This document shows, one piece after another, positions 55,973 through 64,000 of a DNA stretch of 64,000 nt (positions are counted from its first letter, which is position 1; each line of letters opens with the position of its first letter). The notes below the pieces were generated by a model, which saw nothing but the letters and a program-made list of their open reading frames with translations, was not told the DNA's origin and searched no databases. The DNA comes from CAYVBJ01 sp964449075. GTDB taxonomy: Bacteria > Bacteroidota > Rhodothermia > Balneolales > Balneolaceae. Location: positions 93,383-157,382 of the forward strand of contig CAYVBJ010000004.1 in the NCBI GenBank assembly GCA_964449075.1. The letters run 5' to 3'. Made by a program: the position numbers and the translations under genes.

Positions 55973-58177
55973 ATGCTGGTAAAAGTTCTTTTTTTATTTA
56001 TTCCTTTTGCAGGAATCCTGTTTTTTCATACTGAACTTCAGGCTCAGCAGGCAAATAATGTTCCCAACCTGATAAATATTTATCATCTTGATACGGATGA
56101 ACAAATTTCACTGGATGGTAAATTGAACGAGCCTTTCTGGCAAAAGATTAGTCCGGTGACAAATTTTATCCAGCGGGATCCCGTAGAAGGGGGTGAACCT
56201 TCCGAAGAATCGGAAATCTATGTCGCTATGAGTCGGGAATATCTCTATATCGGTGCGAAAATGTATGACAGCAGCGCAGATAAAATACTTGCCTTCCAAA
56301 AAAGGAGGGACCAGAGCCTGCGAACCGATGACCGCTTTATGTTTATCCTGGATACCTTTAATACCGGAAGAAATGCTTTTTTCTTCGAAACCAACCCGGC
56401 CGGGCTGCGTGGTGACGGGCTGATCAATATTGGACAAGGAAGAAATTTGAATAAATCATGGGATGGCATCTGGGATATTCGCACAACCATCACAGATGAA
56501 GGCTGGTTTCTGGAAATTGAAATCCCTTTCAGAACATTAAACTTTGATCCGGATATTGATACCTGGGGAATCAATTTTCAGCGGACTATCCGCAGAAAAA
56601 ATGAAGAGATAATCTGGACGGGATTTCGCAGAAACCAAAGTTTATTCAGACCGCAGGATGCAGGAAAAATTACGGGGCTAAGTGATTTGAATCAGGGGAT
56701 CGGAATTGAAGTTGTACCGTATGGAATTACAACCGGAACCCGGGAATGGACCGGAAACGATAGGGAAGACAATTTTTCTGCAGATGCAGGATTTGATATC
56801 TCCTACAATATCACACCAAATTTGCGTTCATCGGCTACTGTGAATACGGATTTTGCTGAAGCAGAGGTAGATCAGAGACGCGTGAACTTAACACGGTTTC
56901 CCCTCTTCTTTCCCGAACAGAGAGATTTTTTCCTTGAAGGCTCCGACATCTTCAGTTTTGCTCCTGCGAGCGGAGTTACACCTTTTTTCAGCCGCAGGAT
57001 TGGACTTGTTGAAGGTCAGCAGATTCCGATCAATTTCGGCGGGAAATTACTGGGTCGGCCGGGTAACTACAATGTGGGTCTTATTCAGATTCAAACAGGA
57101 AGCAAGGGAGATATTAACAGGGAAGATTTTACAGTTGCAAGAGTAACAAGAAATCTGTTTGAGGAGAGTCAGATCGGTGTAATCTACACACGAAGGGCCA
57201 CCCATAACAGTGTTCTAAGTGACAGGCATACCGCAGGTGTCGACTTTGAATTGGGTACCTCACGCTTCAGAGGGGATAAAAATCTTCAGTTCCAGGCATT
57301 CTTTCTATGGCATAATCCAAACAGACCGGATGAAGATTCTGATTTTTTTGATCGCAGTGCACGCGGAATTCGAATTTCATATCCAAACTATCCTGTGAGC
57401 GCAAGCATGTCGTACCGGGAACTCGACAGAGATTTTAACCCTGATGTCGGTTTTACGCGAAGAAATTCTTTCAGAAGATTACAACCATCAATTTCCTATG
57501 AGAGAAACCTTGAAAAAAACTCCTTGTTCCGGCAAATTGAATTCTCTATCCGGCATGAATACCTTGCCGATATGGACTTCAGACCGCAGTCTGTTTCAAC
57601 AAGGTTTACACCCATTGATATTCTTTTTGAATCCACAGAACGGTTTAATGCTTCCGTCACCCGGGCATTTGAGAGACTGAACTTCCCATTTGATATCCGC
57701 CGCGACAGATCCATCATTATACCTGCGGGAGATTATTATTTATGGGCTTTCGATACAGAATTCAGTACCGCAAATTTCAGGAAAGTGTCGGGCGAAATTG
57801 AATTTTCACACGGCGGTTTCTGGACCGGTACCAGAACACAATATGAGCTATCTGCTGATTTCCGTCCATTACCCGGTATTAACCTCGATGCCAACTGGAC
57901 CCTTACCCAGGTGAGACTGCCGGAAGGGGATTTTGATACTGATCTTTTCAGATTTGAAGCCAATATTGATCCGACCCCGTCAATCTCATTCACTTCAAAT
58001 ATTCAGTTTGATACACTAAGTGACAGACTCGGGTTATTTAATCGATTCAGATGGATTGTAACTCCCGGCACTGATCTTTTTTTGGTCCATACAGCCAACT
58101 GGCTTTCAGATGTCGACCGCCTCAGGCCGCTGAGTACGGGCGGAACTATTAAACTCTCGTATACCTATCGTCTTTAA
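55973..58177 (+). CDS. DUF5916 outer-membrane protein with N-terminal CBM9-like domain
   Basis: After a signal peptide (LFLFIPFAGILFFHTELQAQ) comes a carbohydrate-binding CBM9-like domain (ISLDGKLNEPFWQKI...EIYVAMSREYLYIGAKMYD...DDRFMFILDTFNTGRNAFFFETNPAG). A DUF5916 barrel-like region follows, with DFAEAEVDQRRVNLTRFPLFFPEQRDFFLEG, ending in KLSYTYRL. The family is common in Bacteroidota envelopes and is thought to be an outer-membrane protein of unknown function. 734 residues is normal for it. Confidence 0.85.
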   Translation: MLVKVLFLFIPFAGILFFHTELQAQQANNVPNLINIYHLDTDEQISLDGKLNEPFWQKISPVTNFIQRDPVEGGEPSEESEIYVAMSREYLYIGAKMYDSSADKILAFQKRRDQSLRTDDRFMFILDTFNTGRNAFFFETNPAGLRGDGLINIGQGRNLNKSWDGIWDIRTTITDEGWFLEIEIPFRTLNFDPDIDTWGINFQRTIRRKNEEIIWTGFRRNQSLFRPQDAGKITGLSDLNQGIGIEVVPYGITTGTREWTGNDREDNFSADAGFDISYNITPNLRSSATVNTDFAEAEVDQRRVNLTRFPLFFPEQRDFFLEGSDIFSFAPASGVTPFFSRRIGLVEGQQIPINFGGKLLGRPGNYNVGLIQIQTGSKGDINREDFTVARVTRNLFEESQIGVIYTRRATHNSVLSDRHTAGVDFELGTSRFRGDKNLQFQAFFLWHNPNRPDEDSDFFDRSARGIRISYPNYPVSASMSYRELDRDFNPDVGFTRRNSFRRLQPSISYERNLEKNSLFRQIEFSIRHEYLADMDFRPQSVSTRFTPIDILFESTERFNASVTRAFERLNFPFDIRRDRSIIIPAGDYYLWAFDTEFSTANFRKVSGEIEFSHGGFWTGTRTQYELSADFRPLPGINLDANWTLTQVRLPEGDFDTDLFRFEANIDPTPSISFTSNIQFDTLSDRLGLFNRFRWIVTPGTDLFLVHTANWLSDVDRLRPLSTGGTIKLSYTYRL

Positions 58178-58315
58178 GATACCTTCAAGTAAATCAAATT
58201 ATCGTATAAATTCCCGACAACGCCGGCGGTATCTGTTCACATTTCATCAAAATATAACAGAACCAGTACTGCGAGAATGAGAAAACCGAAGAAGATCAAA
58301 GCAAAGATTGTCCAA

Positions 58316-58451
58316 GGCTGAAGGCCTGCAGCAGTGCAGTTTCAATTTGGGTGATGATTACGCTGGTCGGGCAGGTTTCAGTGGATAGACAGACAACCGG
58401 AATTGAATGGCTGTGCATGTTTATGGTATGTCCTGTTCCAGGCCTTCAGCC
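58316..58451. repeat. 136-bp repeat unit A with 13-bp terminal inverted repeats
   Basis: GGCTGAAGGCCTG (58316-58328) and CAGGCCTTCAGCC (58439-58451) are perfect inverted termini. The unit resembles the 135-bp unit at 58833-58967 in its ends and inside (TTTCAATTTGGGTGATGATTACG against TTTCAATTCGGGTGATTGTTACG). No coding potential is seen in it. Confidence 0.75.
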
Positions 58452-58477
58452 TCGCGGTTTGTCAACATACATAATTC

Positions 58478-58524
58478 CCCGGGGCGCCTGCCCCGGGCTG
58501 TGCTGTTTCAGGCTTTCAGCCTGG
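58478..58524 (-). repeat. REP-like two-hairpin module, inverted copy
   Basis: On the minus strand it reads CAGGCTGAAAGCCTG, a short AAACAGCACAG spacer, then a G+C hairpin of CCCGGGGC and GCCCCGGG arms. This is the layout of REP/BIME elements. The G+C hairpin arms are 58478-58485 and 58490-58497. Confidence 0.7.
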
Positions 58525-58758
58525 TCGATTTTGTCTCCAGGTTCCCGGTGAACTGCCGACCTGTGCCCTCATAATATGAAGAGACTGGCTCTTTGTATTT
58601 GCGAGTTAAGAGAATGGGTAACAAACTGTATTCCGAATTTATTTTAATGCGCATCGAAATGGATAAATATGGTAATAAGAGATAAATCTGAAATTTTCGG
58701 ATGCGAAATTGTGAATCACCTGGATGACTACGATAACCTGATATCAATTGTTCAGAAT

Positions 58759-58807
58759 ACAGGCTGAAGGCCTGTTGCAACACAGCCCCGACACGGCTGT
58801 GTCGGGG
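58759..58807 (+). repeat. REP-like two-hairpin module, direct copy
   Basis: CAGGCTGAAGGCCTG, a TTGCAACACAG spacer and a perfect 9-bp hairpin (CCCCGACAC, loop GGCT, GTGTCGGGG) have the same layout as the module at 58478-58524 in the opposite orientation. The hairpin arms differ in sequence but are compensated. Confidence 0.7.
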
Positions 58808-58832
58808 TTTCCGGTGCGGTGTCAACCGGACG

Positions 58833-58967
58833 GGCTGAAGGCCTGCAGCAGGTCCCTTTCAATTCGGGTGATTGTTACGATGGCGGGGAGGATTTAGTGC
58901 AATGGCAGCCGGCCTGTATGGTATAGTTGCTCATTTTCTTGGCCTGTCCTGTTCCAGGCCTTCAGCC
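58833..58967. repeat. 135-bp repeat unit B with 13-bp terminal inverted repeats
   Basis: GGCTGAAGGCCTG (58833-58845) and CAGGCCTTCAGCC (58955-58967) bound this diverged second copy of unit A. The rest of the gene-free stretch 58178-59094 shows no gene. Confidence 0.75.
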
Positions 58968-59094
58968 TGGTGGGATTTTGAGAGATAATTATCAGATGAA
59001 GCTGAAACCAAACCGGAACATTCATCAGGCGACTTAGAGGATGCCGGCCTTAGCTGTGGTTTGAGCACCAGTCGTCAGATGAATATTCCCACGA

Positions 59095-59406
59095 TTAGTC
59101 CGGTAAAATCAGGTTTTTAATTCTGTTAAAGCTGTTTTTCTCGAAGCGCCAGACGAAATCAAATTGTCCGAGCAGAAAACCGTAAAAGAGAAACAGAACC
59201 TGGTAGGAAGGTAATACAAAAGCAAACCAGCAGGAGACCCTGATCCACCACGGTGTGGAATCCACGATTCCGATCCAGCCGAAAGCTAACTGTTTTACAA
59301 AAAGGGCCGACATCCCCGTTATTGCAAATATGAGAAGGATAACAGCTACCTGCCACACTGTTTCAACTTCCCAGCGGTTCATCAGTTTTTTTACAATTGC
59401 ATTCAT
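59095..59406 (-). CDS. Small membrane protein, DUF6787-like
   Basis: This 103-residue protein has two hydrophobic segments (about residues 20-40 and 58-82) and a short basic C-terminal tail (FEKNSFNRIKNLI). The sequence is reminiscent of the small Bacteroidota family DUF6787, but the match is from memory and weak. It starts 2 bp after the hemL stop codon and is therefore co-transcribed with it. Confidence 0.6.
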   Translation of the reverse strand: MNAIVKKLMNRWEVETVWQVAVILLIFAITGMSALFVKQLAFGWIGIVDSTPWWIRVSCWFAFVLPSYQVLFLFYGFLLGQFDFVWRFEKNSFNRIKNLILPD

Positions 59407-59408
59407 GT

Positions 59409-60713
59409 TTATTTCCGTCTTTGAATCGCCTGGATGGATTTACCGGCTGCTATAATGGTTTCTTCTATCATTTTTTCAGTCAGAGTTTTTGCCAAAAACC
59501 AGCTTTCAAAAGGAGATGGTGGCAGGTAAATCCCCCGGTTTAACATCTCATGGAAAAAGAGTTTAAAAAACTCCTGGTCTGTCTGACTGGCTGTTTTAAA
59601 ATCAGTCACTTTCTGATCTGTGAAAAAGATGCTGATCATCGAGCCAACCTGGTTAATGTGAAACGGGACACTGTGCGATGAGAATACGCCCGACAATCCT
59701 TTTTTCAGCTTTTCGCCTTTTTCTTCCAGTTCTACGTAATATTCAGGGTGTCTGTCCAGTGTTTCCAGCAGTGCGTGCCCTGCAGCCATTGCAAGCGGGT
59801 TACCGGATAGCGTACCGGCCTGGTACACCGGCCCAACGGGCGATACTACATCCATGATCTCTTTCTTACCGCCAAAAGCGCCCACTGGTAAACCCCCGCC
59901 GATAATTTTACCAAATGTGACCAGGTCAGCCCACACATTATACCTTTCCTGAACGCCGCCTCTTGAAAGACGAAAGCCGGTCATCACTTCGTCAAAGATC
60001 AGAACCGAGCCATGGGTATCACACAAATCTCGCAATTCTTCAAGAAATCCCGGATTCGGCGGAATGCATCCCATATTGCCGGCAACAGGCTCCAGGATAA
60101 CCGCAGCAATCTTATTCTTGTTCTTCTTAAACAGTTTCTCAACACTTTCAATATTGTTATAATCAGCAACAAGTGTATCCTTTGCTGTCCCTTCCGTTAC
60201 ACCGGGGCTGCTGGGCGAACCTAATGTAAGGGCTCCGCTTCCTGCTTTAATCAGGAAGGCATCGGCGTGTCCGTGATAATTGCCTTCAAATTTTATAATC
60301 TTTTCTCTGCCCGTATATCCCCGTGCAACTCTTATAGCACTCATACATGCTTCCGTTCCGGAGTTTACCATTCTGACCTTGTCCACATTCGGGACCATCT
60401 GCTGAACAAGCTCTGCCATTCTGATCTCAATTTCAGTCGGCGCCCCGAACGATGTGGAATTGAAAGAAGCATCCTGCAGGGCTTTGATGACAGGCGCATA
60501 AGAGTGACCCATAATCATCGGTCCCCATGATCCTACGTAATCGATATACTCATTGCCGTCAACATCGGTTAACAGAGAGCCTTTTGCTTTTTTAAAAAAA
60601 ACAGGTGAGCCGCCTACAGATTTGAATGCACGTGCGGGTGAATTCACCCCGCCGGGAATAAATTTTTGTGCTCGCTCAAATAGTGACTTACTTGTTTTCA
60701 GTTTGTCGGACAT
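59409..60713 (-). CDS. hemL: Glutamate-1-semialdehyde 2,1-aminomutase
   Basis: HemL, a class III aminotransferase of 434 residues, converts glutamate-1-semialdehyde to 5-aminolevulinate using PLP. The PLP lysine lies in DLVTFGKIIGGGLPVGAFGG near residue 270, and ARAFKSVGGSPVF, MVNSGTEACMSAIR and KFEGNYHGHAD are conserved landmarks. This places heme synthesis on the C5 (glutamate) route. hemB, for the next step, lies nearby on the same strand with htpX between. Confidence 0.96.
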   Translation of the reverse strand: MSDKLKTSKSLFERAQKFIPGGVNSPARAFKSVGGSPVFFKKAKGSLLTDVDGNEYIDYVGSWGPMIMGHSYAPVIKALQDASFNSTSFGAPTEIEIRMAELVQQMVPNVDKVRMVNSGTEACMSAIRVARGYTGREKIIKFEGNYHGHADAFLIKAGSGALTLGSPSSPGVTEGTAKDTLVADYNNIESVEKLFKKNKNKIAAVILEPVAGNMGCIPPNPGFLEELRDLCDTHGSVLIFDEVMTGFRLSRGGVQERYNVWADLVTFGKIIGGGLPVGAFGGKKEIMDVVSPVGPVYQAGTLSGNPLAMAAGHALLETLDRHPEYYVELEEKGEKLKKGLSGVFSSHSVPFHINQVGSMISIFFTDQKVTDFKTASQTDQEFFKLFFHEMLNRGIYLPPSPFESWFLAKTLTEKMIEETIIAAGKSIQAIQRRK

Positions 60714-60822
60714 CTGTCAACTGTTTATTTTTGTGTTTGTGTCAGAATGAATACCGGCATCAATGTTCTGCCTGAATACCTGTTGACCAATCCCAGAGTA
60801 TTCTGCGTTTCCATCTGGTTTA

Positions 60823-61713
60823 TTACCCTGTCATATTTTCCAATGCCGCTATTCTCTCTTCAAGAGGCGGATGTGTCATGAAGAGGGCTTTAAATCCTTT
60901 TTTCTTACCGGAAGTTATACCAAATGCCTGCATCGATTCCGGCAGCTGATTGGGCACCTGCGATTCTGCCTGCAAACGTTTTAAGGCATTAATCATTCCA
61001 TTCTTGCTCGCAAGTGTTGCACCCGCTTCATCCGCCCTGTACTCACGTTTTCGTGAGAACCAGAATACGATTGTAGAAGCCAAAATCGCAAGAACAATCT
61101 CAGCTGCTATAGTTGTTATAAAGTAACCAATCCCAAGGCCTCTTTCATTTTTTAAGATCACGCGGTCAACAGCAAAACCAATCACACGGGCAAGAAACAT
61201 AACAAATGTATTTACCACACCCTGAATCAGTGCCAGGGTTACCATGTCCCCGTTTGCAACATGACCGATCTCATGACCGAGAACTGCACGTATCTCGTCT
61301 TTATCAAACCGCTGAAGCATTCCATGGCTGACAGCCACAAGTGCGTTGTTCCGGTTCCAGCCTGTAGCAAACGCATTTGCCTGTTGCATGGGAAAAACAC
61401 CAACCTCAGGCATTCCGATACCGGCCTTTTCTGACATATCACCAATTTCCCGAAAAAGCCACTGTTCCTGCTGGTTCCGTGGTTCTTTGATAATTTCAAC
61501 TTTCGCAGTCCATTTGGCTATTTTTTTAGAAAGAAGCAGCGAGATAAAAGAACCTGCCATACCAAAAACGAAACAGAATATGAGTAGAGCCTGCAGATTC
61601 AGGTTCGTTCCTGTCTCATCCAGGAATGAATTTACTCCTAACAGGGAGAGGGTAATACTTGCAACAATAATGATCGCAATGTTTGTAGCAAGAAATAAAA
61701 ATACTCTTTTCAT
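60823..61713 (-). CDS. htpX: Membrane zinc protease HtpX
   Basis: This 296-residue M48-family protease has two N-terminal helices, the zinc site HEIGH (147-151) with a downstream EYRADEAGA glutamate, and internal hydrophobic stretches near residues 160-220. HtpX works with FtsH (also encoded in this window) in quality control of inner-membrane proteins. The active site faces the cytosol. It lies between hemL and hemB with 85-109-bp gaps. Confidence 0.95.
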   Translation of the reverse strand: MKRVFLFLATNIAIIIVASITLSLLGVNSFLDETGTNLNLQALLIFCFVFGMAGSFISLLLSKKIAKWTAKVEIIKEPRNQQEQWLFREIGDMSEKAGIGMPEVGVFPMQQANAFATGWNRNNALVAVSHGMLQRFDKDEIRAVLGHEIGHVANGDMVTLALIQGVVNTFVMFLARVIGFAVDRVILKNERGLGIGYFITTIAAEIVLAILASTIVFWFSRKREYRADEAGATLASKNGMINALKRLQAESQVPNQLPESMQAFGITSGKKKGFKALFMTHPPLEERIAALENMTG

Positions 61714-61798
61714 CTTATAAAAAATGGTTTGAATTTATTGGATGTGGAAAATACAAATTTCATCATTTGAGATGAATTCGCTTTTCCTGAAACAGGAT

Positions 61799-62785
61799 TT
61801 ACAATAATCGTGCCGCTTTTTTTGCAAAATAGGTAGCGATTATATCAGCGCCGGCACGTTTAAAAGCAATTAACGACTCCATCATGGCTTCTTCTTCATT
61901 CAGCCAGCCGTTTTGAGCGGCGGCCTGAATCATCGCATACTCGCCCGACACCTGGTATACAGAAACGGGAATACGAACGTTTTGTTTTACCGCCTGAACC
62001 ACATCAAGGTATGGCAGCCCGGGTTTTACCATTACGATATCAGCTCCTTCCTGTTCATCGAGCTGTGCCTCTCGAATGGCTTCTCGGGTGTTAGCCGGAT
62101 TCATCTGGTAGGTTTTTTTATCACCAAAACCGGGTGCTGAATCCAGCGCATCCCTGAACGGGCCATAGAAACAGGACGCATATTTGGCACTGTATGCCAT
62201 GATTCCCCTGTTTTTGTAACCGTTCTCTTCAAGAGCTTCCCTGATTTTCCCGATCCGGCCGTCCATCATATCGGATGGTGCCACAAAATCTGCCCCGGCT
62301 TCCGCATGACTCACAGACATTTTGGCAAGTACTTCTATCGTTTCGTCATTTAAGATCTCATTTTCATGCACAATGCCATCGTGTCCGTAGCTCGAATAGG
62401 GATCAAGAGCCACATCCGTCATAACAACAAGCGATGGAAAATGGTTTTTAATTTCTCTTACTGTCGTTTGCATCAGTCCGTCGGGGTTAAGCGCTTCAGT
62501 ACCCTGGTTATCATTCTTCTCATCCGGTACTTTTACGAACAACAAAACAGACTGAATACCTGCATAAATTAATTCGCTTATTTCGGTCAGGAGTAAATCC
62601 GGTGTATAACGGTAATAGCCCGGCATCGAAGAGATCTCCTCTTTCATATCTTTGCCTTCCATTACAAAGAGCGGTGCAATAAAGTCAGCAGGGTGTAAAC
62701 GGGACTCCGATACCAGCTTTCTGAGGGCACCGGAAGTCCGCAATCTTCGGCCGCGTATAAACGGAAAGTTTCCTTCTTTACTCAT
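61799..62785 (-). CDS. hemB: Porphobilinogen synthase (5-aminolevulinate dehydratase)
   Basis: HemB joins two 5-aminolevulinates into porphobilinogen. The two Schiff-base lysines appear in AYSAKYASCFYGPFRDAL and IVMVKPGLPYLD. In the metal region the sequence DVALDPYSSYGHDG has Ala, Asp and Asp where zinc-dependent enzymes have three cysteines, so this should be a magnesium-type enzyme. 328 residues is the usual length. Confidence 0.96.
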   Translation of the reverse strand: MSKEGNFPFIRGRRLRTSGALRKLVSESRLHPADFIAPLFVMEGKDMKEEISSMPGYYRYTPDLLLTEISELIYAGIQSVLLFVKVPDEKNDNQGTEALNPDGLMQTTVREIKNHFPSLVVMTDVALDPYSSYGHDGIVHENEILNDETIEVLAKMSVSHAEAGADFVAPSDMMDGRIGKIREALEENGYKNRGIMAYSAKYASCFYGPFRDALDSAPGFGDKKTYQMNPANTREAIREAQLDEQEGADIVMVKPGLPYLDVVQAVKQNVRIPVSVYQVSGEYAMIQAAAQNGWLNEEEAMMESLIAFKRAGADIIATYFAKKAARLL

Positions 62786-62837
62786 TTTTGAACTGTCAAT
62801 TTTATAGCAAATCGATTTTCACCTGTTACGAAGATAC

Positions 62838-62957
62838 ATCCTCTTCGTGAATTCCATGTTAAGATCTCTTTTCGAATAAAATCATGCCCACAAACAGCAA
62901 CAGGGTGCCAAATCTGAAAAAATTACAAATACCTATCACAATCCTCTTCGTGAATTC
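62838..62957. repeat. Pair of 17-bp direct repeats in gene-free region
   Basis: ATCCTCTTCGTGAATTC occurs at 62838-62854 and again at 62941-62957. The surrounding 62786-63100 region shows no supported gene. Confidence 0.5.
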
Positions 62958-63109
62958 TTCGCGTCCTCGTGACCTCACGGTAAAAAGGGGACTAATTAGT
63001 TTTACTTCACAGGTTGCGATCGCCCGATAAAAAAAAATTATGACTGGAAAAAGGATCAATGTATATGCTAATAAAAATGGTTTCAAATAGCGGGTATCAC
63101 ATTTTTTAT

Positions 63110-63558
63110 CAGTACTGTCCAAAACGTTTAAGAATTTTAATAAATGCCTATGTTTCAGTGCATCCGGAAGCATCTATTGTTGAATTTCGAAACTCGATTC
63201 TCCGGATCTCCTTCTATGCTCCTATGGGAGCATTTGGCAGGTAATAAACGAGAGATTGAAAAACCAATAGCGTCCCGTAGGGCACGCCTGGCAGAAGCCT
63301 GACGTAAAGCGTGCCCATCCACAGCCTCTCACCAGGCGTTCCGCTGGAACGCAGCGATCAAGACGGTACCACACATTGTTACCGACCATACCTTCCTACA
63401 GGAAGGAACTGGAGTTGTATAACTTGCACGTATACACGTTGAAGTCTTTTATTGGTAACAGTCTGCTCATCGTTTATGGAATAGATCATCAGGCTAGCTC
63501 TCCGTCACCTGCTCCATTTTGTATCCAGCAGTTTTTCAAAACGTTTTGGACAGTACTG
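63110..63558. mobile_element. 449-bp MITE-like element with 20-bp TIRs and 9-bp target duplication
   Basis: The left terminus CAGTACTGTCCAAAACGTTT (63110-63129) is the exact reverse complement of the right terminus at 63539-63558. The 9-bp word ATTTTTTAT flanks both ends directly (63101-63109 and 63559-63567), as expected for a target-site duplication. The element has no plausible transposase gene, so it should be non-autonomous. Its interior carries short hairpins with 3-4-nt loops: ATGCTCC/GGAGCAT (63216-63233), GCGTCCC/GGGCACGC (63270-63287), GCGTTCC/GGAACGC (63336-63352) and CCTTCC/GGAAGG (63391-63406). There is also a longer pair, GGCACGC/GCGTGCC (63281 and 63309). Confidence 0.85.
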
Positions 63559-63576
63559 ATTTTTTATATAGTATAC

Positions 63577-64000
63577 TCATTCACCCTTCAGCAAATCAAT
63601 TTTTGAATCGATCTCAATATCCTGTAAAAGGGTACGGTGAACAGGGCATTTTTGAGATATTTCCAGAAGCCGGTCGAGCTGTTCATCACTTAAATCACCT
63701 TTTATCGTAATCTCCTTTTCGATACGATCAATCTTTGAAGATTTTTCGCCGCAATCACGGCAATCTTCAGCGTGATCCTTAAAATGTCTCAGCTCCATAA
63801 ATATATCTTCAACCGGCCATTTTTTGCGGCTTGCATACATTCTTACTGTCATCACTGTACAGGTACCAAGCGACATTAAAAGCAAATCATAGGGATCGGG
63901 CCCTTTATCTTTACCACCGGACGATTCCGGTTCATCAGCAATGACTTCATGATCGCCTGCATTGAGTACAGTTTTATAATTTTCATCACCCAGGTGAACG
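63577..64000 (-). CDS. OsmC family protein, 5' truncated by window
   Basis: The minus-strand frame is open to the window edge, so its start lies outside. The visible part reads VHLGDENYKTVLNAGDHEVIADEP, then PDPYDLLLMSLGTCTVMTVRMYASRKKW and later CPVHRTLL. The two cysteines, in GTC and CPVH, are the redox pair of OsmC/Ohr thiol peroxidases that reduce organic hydroperoxides. An extra CRDCGEKSSK segment lies between them. The stop codon (63577-63579) is only 9 bp from the end of the target duplication of the MITE-like element, so the gene product is not altered but its terminator may be. Confidence 0.88.
   Translation of the reverse strand, partial: VHLGDENYKTVLNAGDHEVIADEPESSGGKDKGPDPYDLLLMSLGTCTVMTVRMYASRKKWPVEDIFMELRHFKDHAEDCRDCGEKSSKIDRIEKEITIKGDLSDEQLDRLLEISQKCPVHRTLLQDIEIDSKIDLLKGE

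Noticed and set aside
58351..58825. Small frames in the 58.2-59.1 kb repeat cluster
   Set aside because: They are built from the palindromic repeats, and both strands are equally open. No start region or family match is seen.
58178..59094. CRISPR array
   Set aside because: The repeats are few, inverted and irregularly spaced, with no constant repeat-spacer pattern and no cas genes nearby.
62859..63173. 104-residue hydrophobic minus-strand frame beside hemB
   Set aside because: It runs across the left end of the MITE-like element and through the 17-bp repeat, has no ribosome-binding site, and is better explained as non-coding repeat sequence.
63376..63606. Small frames inside and across the right end of the MITE-like element
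   Set aside because: They span element hairpins and the terminal repeat and look nothing like a transposase.

Overview
The window looks like chromosome from a member of the Bacteroidota/Rhodothermota group, most plausibly a Balneolales-type marine or halophilic bacterium. This is an inference from gene content. The supporting genes are a TonB-dependent receptor with a carboxypeptidase-regulatory domain, a DUF5916 outer-membrane protein, a BatA/VWA protein, DUF4199, a very long TPR protein, a mevalonate pathway, a ba3-type oxidase and a modest G+C. Coding density is high and most genes are ordinary housekeeping genes. No rRNA, tRNA or CRISPR array was seen.

Layout. 1-7.4 kb: 3' part of a TonB-dependent receptor, an exported nucleotide pyrophosphatase/phosphodiesterase lipoprotein next to an exported inorganic pyrophosphatase, a membrane metallopeptidase and proline dehydrogenase. 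7.6-12.4 kb: a DUF4097 protein, then a respiratory block made of a 43-residue subunit IIa, subunits II and I of a ba3 oxidase, a SCO copper chaperone and an azurin-like lipoprotein. 12.5-20.8 kb: a beta-lactamase-fold lipoprotein, a nitroreductase, accA, a thioesterase, small membrane proteins, a CPBP protease, cdsA, a dipeptide epimerase and a TIGR01777 oxidoreductase. 20.9-32.8 kb: a beta-propeller lipoprotein divergent from batA-like, hflX, CBS, giant-TPR and aroA genes. 32.9-36.9 kb: hsp20-dnaK, a response regulator and a small membrane protein.

37-44 kb (minus strand): a mevalonate operon (diphosphomevalonate decarboxylase, phosphomevalonate kinase and an HMG-CoA reductase fused to mevalonate kinase), preceded by an MmgE/PrpD plus phosphosulfolactate-synthase-like pair. 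44-54 kb (minus strand): an ABC exporter with two paralogous permeases, uvrA, ftsH and radC. 54-58 kb (plus strand): a ferredoxin-CDGSH-CDGSH fusion, DUF423, a secreted unknown and a DUF5916 protein. 58.2-59.1 kb is a gene-free REP-like repeat cluster. 59-62.8 kb (minus strand): a small membrane protein, hemL, htpX and hemB. 62.8-63.6 kb is gene-free and carries a 449-bp MITE-like element with perfect 20-bp terminal inverted repeats and a 9-bp target duplication, inserted just past the stop codon of an OsmC-family gene that runs off the window.

The observations most worth following are the MITE-like hairpin-array element, the HMG-CoA reductase/mevalonate kinase fusion, the PrpD/ComA-like pair, the REP cluster, and the paired exported phosphodiesterase and pyrophosphatase. 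I found no clear defence system or secondary-metabolite cluster.
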